Below, piece after piece: positions 26,636-36,047 of a DNA stretch of 64,000 nt. Numbering within the stretch: the first letter of the stretch is position 1; each line of letters opens with the position of its first letter. The notes under the pieces are model-generated. The model ran no database searches. It saw nothing but the letters and a program-made list of their open reading frames with translations, and was not told the origin of the DNA. The position numbers and the translations under genes were made by a program. This DNA is from JAGPUQ01 sp036961295 (lineage in GTDB: Bacteria; Pseudomonadota; Gammaproteobacteria; Pseudomonadales; Porticoccaceae): positions 930,001 to 994,000 of the forward strand of contig JBALVX010000001.1 in assembly GCA_036961295.1 (NCBI GenBank). The letters are read 5' to 3'.

Positions 26636-27526
26636 CTACTTATTTTTGCCTTGAGCAAATAACTCATCGAGTTTTTGCTCGTAGTTGTGATAGCCCAAAT
26701 ATTCGTATAACTCGGCACGGGTCTGCATGCTATCAACCACTGCTTTTTGATCGCCCTGCTCCAAAATACTGGCATAAACGGTTTCTGCCGCTTTATTCAT
26801 CGCGCGGAATGCAGATAAGGGATACAAAACCATCGCCGCGCCCCACTCCGCCAATTCGGCTTTGTTATACAGCGGGGTTTGGCCAAACTCGGTAATGTTG
26901 GCGAGAATCGGTACGTCTATGGCCGCAGTAAAGGCGCGGTAGTGTTCTTCCTCATTTACGGCTTCGGCGAAAATGCCATCGGCACCAGCTTCGACACAGG
27001 CTTGAGCGCGCTCGATGGCTTTTTCCAGGCCTTCCTGAGCAAAGGCATCGGTGCGAGCCATAATAAAAAAGCTGTCGTCGGTGCGAGCATCGACTGCGGC
27101 TTTGACGCGATCCACCATCTCTTCAAGGCTAACAATTTCTTTGTTGGGCCGATGACCACAACGCTTTTGCGCCACCTGGTCTTCAATATGAACGGCGGCT
27201 GCACCAGCGCGAATCATTTCTTGAATGGCACGGGTAATGTTAAATGCACCGCCCCAGCCGGTATCGATGTCCACCAGCAGTGGTAATTTACTCGCCCCGG
27301 TAATACGGCGTACATCCTCAGCCACATTCTCTAAAGAGGTCATACCGAGATCCGGTAAGCCGTAAGAGGCATTCGCCACCCCGGCTCCCGATAGGTAAAT
27401 GGCCTGATGACCAACGCGTTCGGCCATCATCGCGCTATAGGCGTTAATAGTACCGACAATTTGCAGCGGTTTGTTCGCTTCGATAGCGCGGCGAAAGCGC
27501 ATGCCGGGAGAGACCGTATCTGTCAT
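26636..27526 (-). CDS. prpB: Methylisocitrate lyase PrpB
   Basis: The 296-residue PEP mutase/isocitrate lyase superfamily member cleaves 2-methylisocitrate into pyruvate and succinate. The motif KRCGHRPNKEIVSLEEM, with the catalytic Cys, and the metal-binding LVDIDTGWGG are clear. It is the promoter-proximal gene of the operon. The usual divergent or upstream GntR- or PrpR-type regulator is not present: the next gene upstream encodes a DUF2062 membrane protein. Regulation must come from elsewhere. Confidence 0.96.
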   Translation of the reverse strand: MTDTVSPGMRFRRAIEANKPLQIVGTINAYSAMMAERVGHQAIYLSGAGVANASYGLPDLGMTSLENVAEDVRRITGASKLPLLVDIDTGWGGAFNITRAIQEMIRAGAAAVHIEDQVAQKRCGHRPNKEIVSLEEMVDRVKAAVDARTDDSFFIMARTDAFAQEGLEKAIERAQACVEAGADGIFAEAVNEEEHYRAFTAAIDVPILANITEFGQTPLYNKAELAEWGAAMVLYPLSAFRAMNKAAETVYASILEQGDQKAVVDSMQTRAELYEYLGYHNYEQKLDELFAQGKNK

Positions 27527-27832
27527 GTAATTTACCTTAAGTTCTCTTGGTGTGTCTTGATGTTGCTTGTGTGAAATCCTGGTGAAGTCCTGATGCTGTG
27601 CTGATATTTGCCTTGACTTCGTCCCGTATTCGGTGCGCCGAGACCTAAGACTATGCTGTTGATGTCAGGCCTGTTTTCGGACATCGATCCCGCGGGGACG
27701 CAATTCTGCCACTAATGACAAAAAATCGCTAATTTTAGAGCCAATTTCAGTCAAATTTCGGCATAATGCCTCTTCATAACGCCTCTTCATATATGTCATA
27801 TATGCTCTGGCATTTCCAATCTGAGCCCATCC
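27527..27832. other. Divergent promoter region of the prp operon and DUF2062 gene
   Basis: No gene seen. GCCTCTTCATA occurs twice (27768-27778 and 27781-27791), followed by two CATATATG palindromes (about 27788 and 27797) just before the DUF2062 start. No clear sigma70 or sigma54 promoter was recognisable by eye. Confidence 0.4.
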
Positions 27833-28387
27833 ATGCCAAAGAAGTTTCTCAGGCGCTGGTTACCCGCACCACAGTTTATTTTAGACAATAAATGGCTGAG
27901 CTGGCTCGGCCCGGTGATCGGCGACCCCAACCTGTTCCACCTGACCCGACATTCGGTGTCCATGGCGTTTTTAGCCGGTATCTTTGTGGCCTTCCTGCCC
28001 TTGCCGGGACACGTGATTATCGTCGCCATTCTGGCGATTCTACTGCACTGTAACCTCCCCATTTCGTTAATGCTGGTATGGATCAGTAATCCGTTGACCA
28101 TGGCACCGCTATTAGCTCTGTGTTATCAGGTTGGCATCTGGGTGCTTAACCGCCCTTCGGCCTTTGTGGAGTGGCAGTTCACCTGGAGCTGGCTAAGCGA
28201 ACAAGGACCCACGCTGATCATACCGCTGTTCATCGGTAGTATTATTAGCGGGCTGGCGTTTGGATTTGTGGGGTTTGTGAGCGTTCGAATCTTCTGGCGC
28301 TGGCGGGTGATACGTCGCTGGGAAGCCCGTAAGCGTTATAGGCAATCTCTATCTATCCCGTCTAATGATAATGAACAACAGATATAA
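27833..28387 (+). CDS. DUF2062 membrane protein
   Basis: The 184-residue protein starts PKKFLRRWLPAP and has the DUF2062 pattern: HSVSMAFLAGIFVAFLPLPG, NLPISLMLVWISNPLTMAP, then two hydrophobic helices (about residues 45-65 and 130-155) and a basic C-terminal tail. Family members are small inner-membrane proteins of unknown biochemical role, common in gammaproteobacteria and often near envelope or ComEC-related genes. It is divergent from prpB and precedes the TPR gene by 72 bp. Confidence 0.88.
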   Translation: MPKKFLRRWLPAPQFILDNKWLSWLGPVIGDPNLFHLTRHSVSMAFLAGIFVAFLPLPGHVIIVAILAILLHCNLPISLMLVWISNPLTMAPLLALCYQVGIWVLNRPSAFVEWQFTWSWLSEQGPTLIIPLFIGSIISGLAFGFVGFVSVRIFWRWRVIRRWEARKRYRQSLSIPSNDNEQQI

Positions 28388-28459
28388 CGGCGCTATACTG
28401 AACCATCAGGGGCACAAACTCCGCTACATAAAAAATCGACATCATGTAATGACCAATTT

Positions 28460-29755
28460 ATGGAAGGCTTAACTCTAATTACCGGCTGGTTTGCCGAGAA
28501 CGAATCGGTTTTATCCGGCCTCGTCGCCTTTGTGGCGCTTGTGGGCCTGCTACTGTCCCCTTTTGGTGGGAGCATCAAAGCACTGCTCTTTAAGGCCAAA
28601 CAAAAACCTGAACCGAGCCTCCTGACAGAATCTAAAATCAGAGCTGCTGGCAAACCCACTATTTACCTTGCGCCTTTCACCGGTAGTTCGGAGGAAGCTA
28701 AAAACTTCGCCGAGGAATTAAGCGAAGAAGTTCGGCGCACGATAGCTAATCTTACCGGCAGTATTCTAGTCACCGAACTTACGCTAGCTGAATATGCCGC
28801 CAACGTAACCGTGTTGCTCACTGACTCGCGCTGTAGAGCAACCTTGCGCTTGCAGGACTGCCACAGCAACGAAGATTTTTGGTCCGGGCGTTTCGAAGCA
28901 GATCTCGATGATCGACTAGAAGCCATCGATCAGCTTAGTGCAAAACTTTCCACCTCCATAAGGTACGAGGTCGCAAGGCGTTTTATTCTTCGAGACGACA
29001 ATAGTTTTGAAGTAAAGCTGTCGCGAATGGGTTTTGCCATGGTTAGCTCCGACCCTGCGGCCTGGGACAAAGGCCTTGTAACGGCCAGTGAATTACTCGC
29101 GGAGCAACCCGAAGACTCTATGTTTTACGCTATTTATAGTGGTTTACTACTCCGGGAGTTGGTTCTCGGTTATGAGCCAGTACCGAAACATAATCTGGAA
29201 AAAGCGCAAGATGCGTTGCAAAAAGCCCGGACATTAAATGACCGGAGCGACTTCGCCCACGCCATGATGGGGCGTTACCTGCTGTACTGTCAGCGCGATT
29301 ATCAAGGTGCGAAACGCAGCTATATGCGCAGCCTGGAGATTAATCCGCTATATCATTTTGCGCTGAGCGGCCTCGGCTATATTGAGATATTTAGTGGAGA
29401 TGCCAGCAAGGGAATCGAATTAACAGAAAAAGCGAGCACCGCAGAGGTCAATAAAAAAAGTAGTCAATTGGTTCAGGCTGTTGCAGTGGGTGAATTAAGA
29501 CTGGGCAACTTTGACACCGCAATCGAATGGATTCAACAGGAATCAAATCCGGAAGACAATTACACGGGAACACTGGTCGTACTGGCTGCGGCCGCAGGAC
29601 TGGCAGGCAATAAAAAAGTGGCCGAGGACGCCGTCGCTTCGTTAAAAGAAAAGCACCCTGAAATAAGTATCGCTGGTTTGCGCCGCTGGCCCTATAAAGA
29701 CGACGCTGACTGGGAATTATTTGTTAATGGTCTTATTAAAGCGGGATTAAATTAA
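28460..29755 (+). CDS. Membrane-anchored TPR protein
   Basis: The 431-residue protein has one N-terminal hydrophobic segment (about residues 18-38). A FlgO/adenylate-cyclase-associated-like alpha-beta domain follows (TIYLAPFTGSSEEAKNFAEE, about 70-185). The C-terminal half is helical with TPR-like repeats, for example LGNFDTAIEWIQ, AHAMMGRYLLYCQRDYQGA and SYMRSLEINPLYHFALSGLG. This layout is seen in proteins that follow signalling or cyclase modules, but no cyclase is present. It probably acts as an interaction scaffold (inference). The ribosome site is weak. Confidence 0.7.
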   Translation: MEGLTLITGWFAENESVLSGLVAFVALVGLLLSPFGGSIKALLFKAKQKPEPSLLTESKIRAAGKPTIYLAPFTGSSEEAKNFAEELSEEVRRTIANLTGSILVTELTLAEYAANVTVLLTDSRCRATLRLQDCHSNEDFWSGRFEADLDDRLEAIDQLSAKLSTSIRYEVARRFILRDDNSFEVKLSRMGFAMVSSDPAAWDKGLVTASELLAEQPEDSMFYAIYSGLLLRELVLGYEPVPKHNLEKAQDALQKARTLNDRSDFAHAMMGRYLLYCQRDYQGAKRSYMRSLEINPLYHFALSGLGYIEIFSGDASKGIELTEKASTAEVNKKSSQLVQAVAVGELRLGNFDTAIEWIQQESNPEDNYTGTLVVLAAAAGLAGNKKVAEDAVASLKEKHPEISIAGLRRWPYKDDADWELFVNGLIKAGLN

Positions 29756-29791
29756 AGACCACAGTTGATTAATAAATCCCTGCCATAGGTT

Positions 29792-31090
29792 TTATTCGTA
29801 ACGCAGCACCTGCCCCGGCATCACCGCCGAGGCCTTCCAGGCGGGATATAGAGCAGCTAGCAGGTTAAGTCCCAGCGCCACGACCGCGACAAGTATTACA
29901 TCTAAACTGCGTAAATCCGCCGGGATATAGTCGATGGGATAGACTTCCAGGTTCAACAACTGAACACCGGTCCAGCTTTGTAATAGCGTCATAAGGTTTT
30001 CAATACCCAGGGAGCCCAACACGCCAAACACGCATCCAAGCGCCACGCCAAACACGCCAATCAAACTGCCCTGTACCAAAAAAATCTGTAAAATTTCAAA
30101 GCGGCTTGCGCCCTGAGTTTTAAGAATCGCGATAGCCGGGCGTTTTTCTACCACTGTCATTACCAACATCGCAATCACGTTAAACACCGCCACGGCAATC
30201 ACCGCAAACACCAACAAGCCCACTAACTTGCGCGACATTTGTATAGCCTGATACAAATTGCCGTGGGATTGCATCCAGTCCACAAAACCAAAACCGGGTG
30301 GCAATAAACTCAGTAACTCATAGCCCGTATTGCGAGCATTAAAAACGTCGCTCACTTTAAGTTGTAAACCCTGGGCTAGCACCGGGCTATTACCTCCCGG
30401 GTCACCTGCCTGAGACAAACCGGCAATATCCGCCGCTGTCGCTAAAGTGGTAATCACTAAGGTCTTATCAATAGTGGTATGGGTGCTGAATATTCCGGCT
30501 ACGGTGAACACGCGCATTGCAGGTAGCCTGCTAGTTTGACCGCCACTCGCGCCGGCCCGAGGCGCCAATAACACCAGTTGTGCGCCCTCTTCGACCTGAA
30601 GTTCTGCGGCAATTTTTTCAGAGATCAGTAAACGGTCGCTGGTTTTAGCTGGAGGCGGAGTTAAGGTCGAAGTTGACGCTGAAACCGTCGCAGTATTCAA
30701 ATCTCCAAGCTGCTGGTAAGGGCCTGTCGCTGTTTCATCGACGCCAAGTAATTCCACGCCGGTCACTCGGCCGTGATAATTCAGCATACCGGCGACGCGC
30801 ACGAAAGGTTCTACCGTAAGCACCTCGGGCCGTCGCAATAAATCACCGCGCAGCTCGCGCCAGTTTTCGATGCCGCCTTCACCGTACAACTGGATATGCG
30901 GCACCAAGCCCAAAATACGAGTGCGCATTTCTCGATCAAAGCCGTTCATCACCGACATCACCACGATCATTAGCGCGACACCCAGCACTAAACCGGCCAT
31001 AGCCAACAGCGACACAAACGACACCAGTCGATTGCCACTTCCGGCACGGAAAAACCGCCAGCCAATCAATAAGGGATACATGCGACTCAA
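29792..31090 (-). CDS. lolE: Lipoprotein-releasing system permease LolE/LolC family
   Basis: The 432-residue inner-membrane protein has the MacB/LolC fold: N-terminal helix (IGWRFFRAGSGNRLVSFVSL), a large periplasmic domain (about residues 45-270), and three C-terminal helices separated by PAIAILKTQGASRFEILQIF and ending in LNLLAALYPAWKASAVMPGQ. With LolD and the paralogous permease it forms the ABC machine that hands outer-membrane lipoproteins to LolA. It is the last gene of the lolC-lolD-lolE set, with its start overlapping the end of lolD by 4 bp. The C and E labels follow gene order. Confidence 0.93.
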   Translation of the reverse strand: MSRMYPLLIGWRFFRAGSGNRLVSFVSLLAMAGLVLGVALMIVVMSVMNGFDREMRTRILGLVPHIQLYGEGGIENWRELRGDLLRRPEVLTVEPFVRVAGMLNYHGRVTGVELLGVDETATGPYQQLGDLNTATVSASTSTLTPPPAKTSDRLLISEKIAAELQVEEGAQLVLLAPRAGASGGQTSRLPAMRVFTVAGIFSTHTTIDKTLVITTLATAADIAGLSQAGDPGGNSPVLAQGLQLKVSDVFNARNTGYELLSLLPPGFGFVDWMQSHGNLYQAIQMSRKLVGLLVFAVIAVAVFNVIAMLVMTVVEKRPAIAILKTQGASRFEILQIFLVQGSLIGVFGVALGCVFGVLGSLGIENLMTLLQSWTGVQLLNLEVYPIDYIPADLRSLDVILVAVVALGLNLLAALYPAWKASAVMPGQVLRYE

Positions 31091-31866
31091 GAACTCGCCC
31101 GACTTACTGCATCATTTTCCGGTGTGGTATTTTCCAGTACACCATTGTCCAAAGTTACGACTCGATCCATACGCGCCGCCACTCGCTCGTCATGGGAGAC
31201 GATGACAAAACTGATCTGCAAACGTTGATTTAAATCCAGCAGTAATTCGAGTACTTGATCTGCCGTGCGGCGATCGAGATTGCCGGTTGGCTCATCCATT
31301 AATACGCAGTCAGGGTGATTGGCCAGTGCCCGGGCAATTGCGACGCGCTGACGCTCGCCACCAGAAAGCGCCGAGGGTCGATGCTTAAGCCTATGCTCCA
31401 AACCCACGGCCACCAATAATTCCCGTGCACGTTCTTGTATTTCACGTTTCGGTTTGCCGGCAATAAGCAGCGGCATTGCGGCATTTTCCAGGGCGCTAAA
31501 TTCACCGAGCAGGTGATGGAATTGATAAACAAAACCCAGGTGTTGATTGCGAACCTGCGCGCGTTGGGATTCCGACAGCGTTGCCAAATCCCGTCCCAGA
31601 ATTTCAATACTGCCCTGATCCGGGCGATCCAGGCCGCCCAATAAATTTAGCAGGGTCGATTTACCGGAACCCGACGCCCCGACCACACCGAGTAACTCTC
31701 CCCTAGTGACCTTTAATTCCAGGCCATCAAGCACCACCACCTCTTCAGGCCCTTGCTGATAGGATTTGCGCACTGACCTGGCGGCCAGCGTTACATTATT
31801 GTTTTCAGCACTCTGTTGTTCAGACATTCGATGTTCCGATCGTTGGTAACTCATGTAGAACCCCAT
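31087..31866 (-). CDS. lolD: Lipoprotein-releasing system ATPase LolD
   Basis: The ABC ATPase has Walker A GASGSGKSTLLNLLGG, signature LSGGERQRVAIARAL, and Walker B CVLMDEPTGNLD. It energises lipoprotein release from the inner membrane. The frame opens at 31866, sharing one base with the lolC stop (TGATG). Residue 14 (MSEQQSAENNN) is an alternative start and would give a product nearer to the usual 230-240 residues. It lies between the two permease genes, the canonical order. Confidence 0.95.
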   Translation of the reverse strand: MGFYMSYQRSEHRMSEQQSAENNNVTLAARSVRKSYQQGPEEVVVLDGLELKVTRGELLGVVGASGSGKSTLLNLLGGLDRPDQGSIEILGRDLATLSESQRAQVRNQHLGFVYQFHHLLGEFSALENAAMPLLIAGKPKREIQERARELLVAVGLEHRLKHRPSALSGGERQRVAIARALANHPDCVLMDEPTGNLDRRTADQVLELLLDLNQRLQISFVIVSHDERVAARMDRVVTLDNGVLENTTPENDAVSRASS

Positions 31867-33119
31867 CAGTGTTCACTTTGCAGGGCCTCCGCAGGATTAA
31901 CTCGGCTCGCCTGCCATGCGGGATAACTGGTCGCTACAAGAGTTAATAGCAGCGAAATACTCACCACCCAGGTGACGTCCTGCCATTGCAAACGAGATGG
32001 TAATTGAGAGATAAAAAATAAACTCGGATCAAATACATTAAAGTTAAATAGCGTTTCCAGCCCCGCCACTACCGCACCAATATTGATCGCCAGAAAACAG
32101 CCCAGGACCACACCAAGAGCGATACCGGCCAGCCCTAACACGCAACCCTGCACTCGAAAAATTCTGGCTATGGTCACCGGACTCGCGCCGTAACTGCGTA
32201 GCACCGCAATATCGCTGCGTTTTTCGTTCACCATCAACACCAGCGCGGCAATAATATTAAATGCCGCCACGCCAATAATCACAGACAACAATATGCCGAC
32301 CATGGTTTTTTCCAGTCTTAGGGCATTAAACAAATCGCTGGCATCTTGCTGCCAGGTTGATAGGACAAACTCCTTATCCAACTTCGAGCGTATGTCTCCA
32401 ATACCCGACAAAGTATAAGGATCGTCAAACCAGAGCCGCAGGCCGTCCACGTAAGTACCGGTGCGAAATAAGGTTTGCGCGTCGGGTAAATGCATAAACG
32501 CGACGTGGCTATCAACCTGCCCACCAACCTGAAACACGCCAACCACGGTCATGCGTTTCACTCTGGGGAAAGCCCCAGCGGGCGTAATATTGAGTTCGGG
32601 TAAGGTAATTAATACTTTGTCGCCGGGGACCACACCGAGATTGCGAGCGAGCATCTGGCCCAACACCACCCCGAAGCGCCGATGTCCCAGGGTATCCAAA
32701 TCACCCGCGATCAAATGAGCATCCAGCATGGTGTGGGCATCTTCCAGCTCTACGCCCTGCAAACTAAGGGGCTGATAGCGGCCATCGAAAGCCACTAATC
32801 CCTGGCCATCGACAAAAGGTGAAGCGTAGGGTGAATTAAAAGTTGAGCCGGCAGGTGATTGAGATGTTAATTGGTCGCGAAGTAGTTGCCAGTGCTGTAG
32901 GCCCTCAGGCCGAGTAATCGTGGCGTGGGGCAATATATCGAGCATGCGATCTTTGATTTCCCGATCGAAACCGTTCATCACCGACAGCACCACAATTAAC
33001 ACCGTGACACCGAGGGCCATCGCACCGAGGGAAAACAGGGAGACAAAAGACAAAAACCCATCGCGCCGGTTACTAAACGCATAGCGCAAACCGACGAACA
33101 GGGGCAGATTAGATATCAT
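31866..33119 (-). CDS. lolC: Lipoprotein-releasing system permease LolC/LolE family
   Basis: The 417-residue permease has the same fold as LolE: PLFVGLRYAFSNRRDGFLSF at the N-terminus, the conserved VLSVMNGFDREIKDRML, a periplasmic domain, and C-terminal helices ending with SYPAWQASRVNPAEALQ. It begins the lolCDE operon. A two-permease set is the gammaproteobacterial arrangement, in contrast to the LolF homodimer. The TGATG overlap with lolD suggests translational coupling. Confidence 0.93.
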   Translation of the reverse strand: MISNLPLFVGLRYAFSNRRDGFLSFVSLFSLGAMALGVTVLIVVLSVMNGFDREIKDRMLDILPHATITRPEGLQHWQLLRDQLTSQSPAGSTFNSPYASPFVDGQGLVAFDGRYQPLSLQGVELEDAHTMLDAHLIAGDLDTLGHRRFGVVLGQMLARNLGVVPGDKVLITLPELNITPAGAFPRVKRMTVVGVFQVGGQVDSHVAFMHLPDAQTLFRTGTYVDGLRLWFDDPYTLSGIGDIRSKLDKEFVLSTWQQDASDLFNALRLEKTMVGILLSVIIGVAAFNIIAALVLMVNEKRSDIAVLRSYGASPVTIARIFRVQGCVLGLAGIALGVVLGCFLAINIGAVVAGLETLFNFNVFDPSLFFISQLPSRLQWQDVTWVVSISLLLTLVATSYPAWQASRVNPAEALQSEH

Positions 33120-33190
33120 AGGGGGATTAAATCGAATTCAGGCGTCGGCAACAAGCCCGCCGATTATAAACCTCGAACCACGGGAGGCCC

Positions 33191-33778
33191 TTATTGTTTT
33201 TCGAGGTACTCTTCCAGAAACTCCAGGCGATCATTACCCCAGAAGTATTCATCGCCAACGGCCATAATCGGTGCTCCGAACACACCGCTGGCGTGGGCAT
33301 CGACGCAGGATTTACGGAACGCAGTTTGCCCCGCAGAGGACTCCACAAAAGCCATAAGTTTATCGGCATCCAGACCCGCTTCGACGGCAGCCGCCTTTAG
33401 TTCGCTATCGTCGGCGGGATCAATGCCCTGCCCCCAAATACGTGCGTACGCCGCGGTAACGAAGGCTTGAGCACAATCGTGCTCAGCAGCAAATAATGCT
33501 GCGGTATTCCACTTCCCGCAAGCGAAGCTTTTAGGAAAAGACAAAGGCACATCATAGCGCTCCGCCCAGCGATGCAAATCCGCGAGCATAATTTTAATTT
33601 TGGGAGGCACTTCGCGATTTGAGGGGCCGTAATTACCTGCGGCGATCTTTGCCATGGGGATATCAATGGGATGATAAACAATCTTCGCCCCGTGGCGCTC
33701 TGCTAGCGCCGGCAATTTAACATGGGCCAGGTAGCTAAATGGGCTAATAAAATCAAAGTAAAGATCGATCTGTTTCAT
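33191..33778 (-). CDS. nahD: 2-hydroxychromene-2-carboxylate isomerase
   Basis: The 195-residue kappa-GST/DsbA-fold isomerase starts MKQIDLYFDFISPFSYLAHV, with the Ser of the SPFSYLA motif that contacts glutathione. It ends with GVFGAPIMAVGDEYFWGNDRLEFLEEYL. NahD-type enzymes convert 2-hydroxychromene-2-carboxylate to trans-o-hydroxybenzylidenepyruvate in naphthalene degradation, using glutathione. It is the last gene of a leftward run with nagGH-like, nahC-like and nahE-like genes, which fits exactly. Confidence 0.93.
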   Translation of the reverse strand: MKQIDLYFDFISPFSYLAHVKLPALAERHGAKIVYHPIDIPMAKIAAGNYGPSNREVPPKIKIMLADLHRWAERYDVPLSFPKSFACGKWNTAALFAAEHDCAQAFVTAAYARIWGQGIDPADDSELKAAAVEAGLDADKLMAFVESSAGQTAFRKSCVDAHASGVFGAPIMAVGDEYFWGNDRLEFLEEYLEKQ

Positions 33779-33817
33779 TCTTCTCTCTATCCCGTCTCTG
33801 GACCCGGTTTCCGGTAA

Positions 33818-35104
33818 CTATACCTTGCGCTCACCGCTCATGATGTTTCGATAAAATTCCCAAAAGCCAATAATGGTGCCTTCGGTGACTAAATGATCGG
33901 CATCTTCGGAACGACCGCCACCCATACCGATGTAGGAAACATTGTTTTGATCGCTTTGTATCCCATCTTGCACCAGCTCGACGGCTTCGCCATCCTCCAT
34001 GGAAATTAAACCAGCTGGTCCAATCAAATTATTTTGTTTGATGCGAACGCCCTGCATTTCGGTATCATCGTCAACATAACCAAAGGATGTCCATACCAAT
34101 TCAAATTCTTTTGGTCCATAGGTGACAATTTGCCGTACCGCCAAAGTGTTAGCTATTTGCTGCACAACTAAATTAGGGAATAAAGCCAAAATCACCAAGG
34201 TGACCTCATCTTCAAATTCCAATTTACCTTTTAGCAGAGAAGGGTCTTGCAAAGTAAATTCTGAGTTAAACGCCCGCTGATTTGCATAAGCTTCGGCATC
34301 AGCTTCTGCGGAGGAGGAACCAGCTTTTGCCGTCAGCATAGCATGACAACGATTGTCATCCATTTTACTAACACCCGTTTGCGTGGAGCGATACAGCCCA
34401 AACGTGGTGTGAAACATATGCAGTAAGCTGGCGTGGTAGGGATCGCGAGTATTTTCTGAATAGAGTTTCCAATTACCAAAAATGCGCTGGCGTTCATCAC
34501 CGAGTATTTTTATAGGGCGATTAAATATTCGACGGATAGCTGCACTGGCCATCGGGCCAAGATAGGTTTCCAGATCGGCAACCGAGCTTGAGAACGAGGC
34601 AAATACCAAACCGTTGAATATCTCCACCCGCAGGCTTTGCAGGCTATGTTGCTTCATGTCGAAATCTTTGGGCATACCGCCATTGCCCTTAAGACCACGC
34701 CGAAATGGCACGCCAATTAAATCACCTTTCAAATTATAGGCCCAGGAGTGATACACGCACTCCAGATTGGGCACATTGCCACGCAGGGAACGACACACCT
34801 TTGCACCGCGATGAGCGCAGCGATTGACGACGACATTAACGCCGCCCTCCTCGTCGCGCATCACGATTACCGGAGTCTCTCCGATAAAGGTAGATTTAAA
34901 ATCACCCACTTCAGGGATTTCTTGCTCAAGGCCAACAAAGGACCAGGTTTCGCCGCGAAAAATACGTTCTTGCTCGGCGGTATAGGCTTCCTGCTCGGTA
35001 AACAGAGAATACGGCACAGCAAAGCCTTCGCCGGCTTGCGGCCAATCTTCTAAGGTTTGCGCGAGATTAAACTTGTCGGTATCTACTGTTGGTATTGTTT
35101 GCAT
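33818..35104 (-). CDS. nagG: Rieske oxygenase large subunit, salicylate 5-hydroxylase (NagG) type
   Basis: The 428-residue alpha subunit has its Rieske cluster in CAHRGAKVC and CVYHSWAYNLKGD, and the mononuclear iron site in ENTRDPYHASLLHMFH. Its whole layout (VGLEQEIPEVGDFK, GVPFRRGLKGNGGMPKDF, IFGNWKLYSEN) resembles NagG, which hydroxylates salicylate to gentisate in naphthalene-degrading Ralstonia. It is followed by its beta subunit on the upstream side and shares the cluster's ferredoxin and reductase. A substituted-salicylate or anthranilate substrate remains possible. No gentisate 1,2-dioxygenase is in the window. Confidence 0.88.
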   Translation of the reverse strand: MQTIPTVDTDKFNLAQTLEDWPQAGEGFAVPYSLFTEQEAYTAEQERIFRGETWSFVGLEQEIPEVGDFKSTFIGETPVIVMRDEEGGVNVVVNRCAHRGAKVCRSLRGNVPNLECVYHSWAYNLKGDLIGVPFRRGLKGNGGMPKDFDMKQHSLQSLRVEIFNGLVFASFSSSVADLETYLGPMASAAIRRIFNRPIKILGDERQRIFGNWKLYSENTRDPYHASLLHMFHTTFGLYRSTQTGVSKMDDNRCHAMLTAKAGSSSAEADAEAYANQRAFNSEFTLQDPSLLKGKLEFEDEVTLVILALFPNLVVQQIANTLAVRQIVTYGPKEFELVWTSFGYVDDDTEMQGVRIKQNNLIGPAGLISMEDGEAVELVQDGIQSDQNNVSYIGMGGGRSEDADHLVTEGTIIGFWEFYRNIMSGERKV

Positions 35105-35115
35105 GTTTCAGCCCC

Positions 35116-35613
35116 TTAAATTGGTGTAACTAGCAAGGTGGCAATTTGATTGGTGTCGAACACAGCAATCTTTTCTTTAAACTTTAATTCACCATCAACG
35201 CGCGTCAAGGTGTCGAGATAACGCCCCACGTTGTAGGTGCGGGAAGCACCGTCTAACAAAGTTTGGAACACCACATAATTGGTGTGCACGACAATATTAT
35301 CGTCATCGACGGAATGAATTAATGGAATACTTAATACGTGCCGATAAAAATGTTCGGCAAAAATATTAGCATTGCGCAAGGACACAATGCGATCTACCAA
35401 CATACCTTTACTGTCACAGCGAATCGCTGAAATCGGTAAACCTCGATCGTAATTTTCACGAGACTGCAGCATATAAAGACAATCGTCGGTGAAATACTCC
35501 GGCCAGTCTTCTAATCGGTCGGTATCGATACACTCGGCATAGGAAGCCAAAAACCGGCTTACCTCGGTTTGCAGAGCGGGATCAATAGTTACAGGCGGAT
35601 TTGACATCGGCAT
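35116..35613 (-). CDS. nagH: Rieske oxygenase small subunit, NagH type
   Basis: The 165-residue beta subunit of the NTF2-like ring-hydroxylating dioxygenase family has ECIDTDRLEDWPEYFTDDCLYM near the start (given in parts: ECIDTDRLEDW, then PEYFTDDCLYM), MLVDRIVSLRNANIF, and a C-terminal KIAVFDTNQIATLLVTPI. Beta subunits stabilise the alpha3beta3 hexamer. It lies 11 bp before the NagG-like gene and 7 bp after the ferredoxin gene, so the three form one transcription unit. Confidence 0.88.
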   Translation of the reverse strand: MPMSNPPVTIDPALQTEVSRFLASYAECIDTDRLEDWPEYFTDDCLYMLQSRENYDRGLPISAIRCDSKGMLVDRIVSLRNANIFAEHFYRHVLSIPLIHSVDDDNIVVHTNYVVFQTLLDGASRTYNVGRYLDTLTRVDGELKFKEKIAVFDTNQIATLLVTPI

Positions 35614-35620
35614 TAATTAC

Positions 35621-35935
35621 CTAAGCGTTTACGAGATAAATTTCGTTATTTTCAACAGTGACCGGGTAACTTTTGATCGCTATCTGACAGGGAAATGCCG
35701 TTGGCTCACCGGTTTTAATATTAAAAGCCCCGCCGTGGAAAGGACATTCAATTTCTTCGCCTTCCTGATAACCATCGGTCAGCATGGCATTGCCGTGAGT
35801 GCATAAGTTGTCGGTGGCGAAATAGTCACCTTCAAATTCGTAAACCGCAAGTGAAGGAAAACCCTCTACGTTTACATTCAAGGGCGCGCTATCGCTAACT
35901 TCATCTGTCTTACATAATAAAATTTTACTGCTCAT
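35621..35935 (-). CDS. Rieske [2Fe-2S] ferredoxin of ring-hydroxylating dioxygenases
   Basis: The 104-residue Rieske ferredoxin has cluster ligands in CTHGNAMLTDGY and CPFHGGAFNIKTGE (Cys-X-His and Cys-X2-His). It shuttles electrons from the FAD reductase at 36993-38228 to the terminal oxygenase. It is the only such ferredoxin in the window, while three oxygenase alpha subunits are present, so it probably serves more than one (as NagAb does for both NagAcAd and NagGH). Confidence 0.93.
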   Translation of the reverse strand: MSSKILLCKTDEVSDSAPLNVNVEGFPSLAVYEFEGDYFATDNLCTHGNAMLTDGYQEGEEIECPFHGGAFNIKTGEPTAFPCQIAIKSYPVTVENNEIYLVNA

Positions 35936-35982
35936 TCTGATCTCTGTCTTCCTGCTAATCGTTAATAATATCGGCCGCCAAT

Positions 35983-36024
35983 GCTATTAAACCTTGCCTA
36001 TTAAACCTTGGCTATTAGCATTAG
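35983..36024. repeat. Three-copy 14-bp tandem repeat
   Basis: GCTATTAAACCTTG (35983), CCTATTAAACCTTG (35997) and the weaker GCTATTAGCATTAG (36011) are consecutive in the 112-bp gap between the nahC-like and ferredoxin genes. The CTATTA core also appears in the prpC-acnD array. Confidence 0.7.
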
Positions 36025-36047
36025 CGGCCATCTTCATTCAAGCTGAT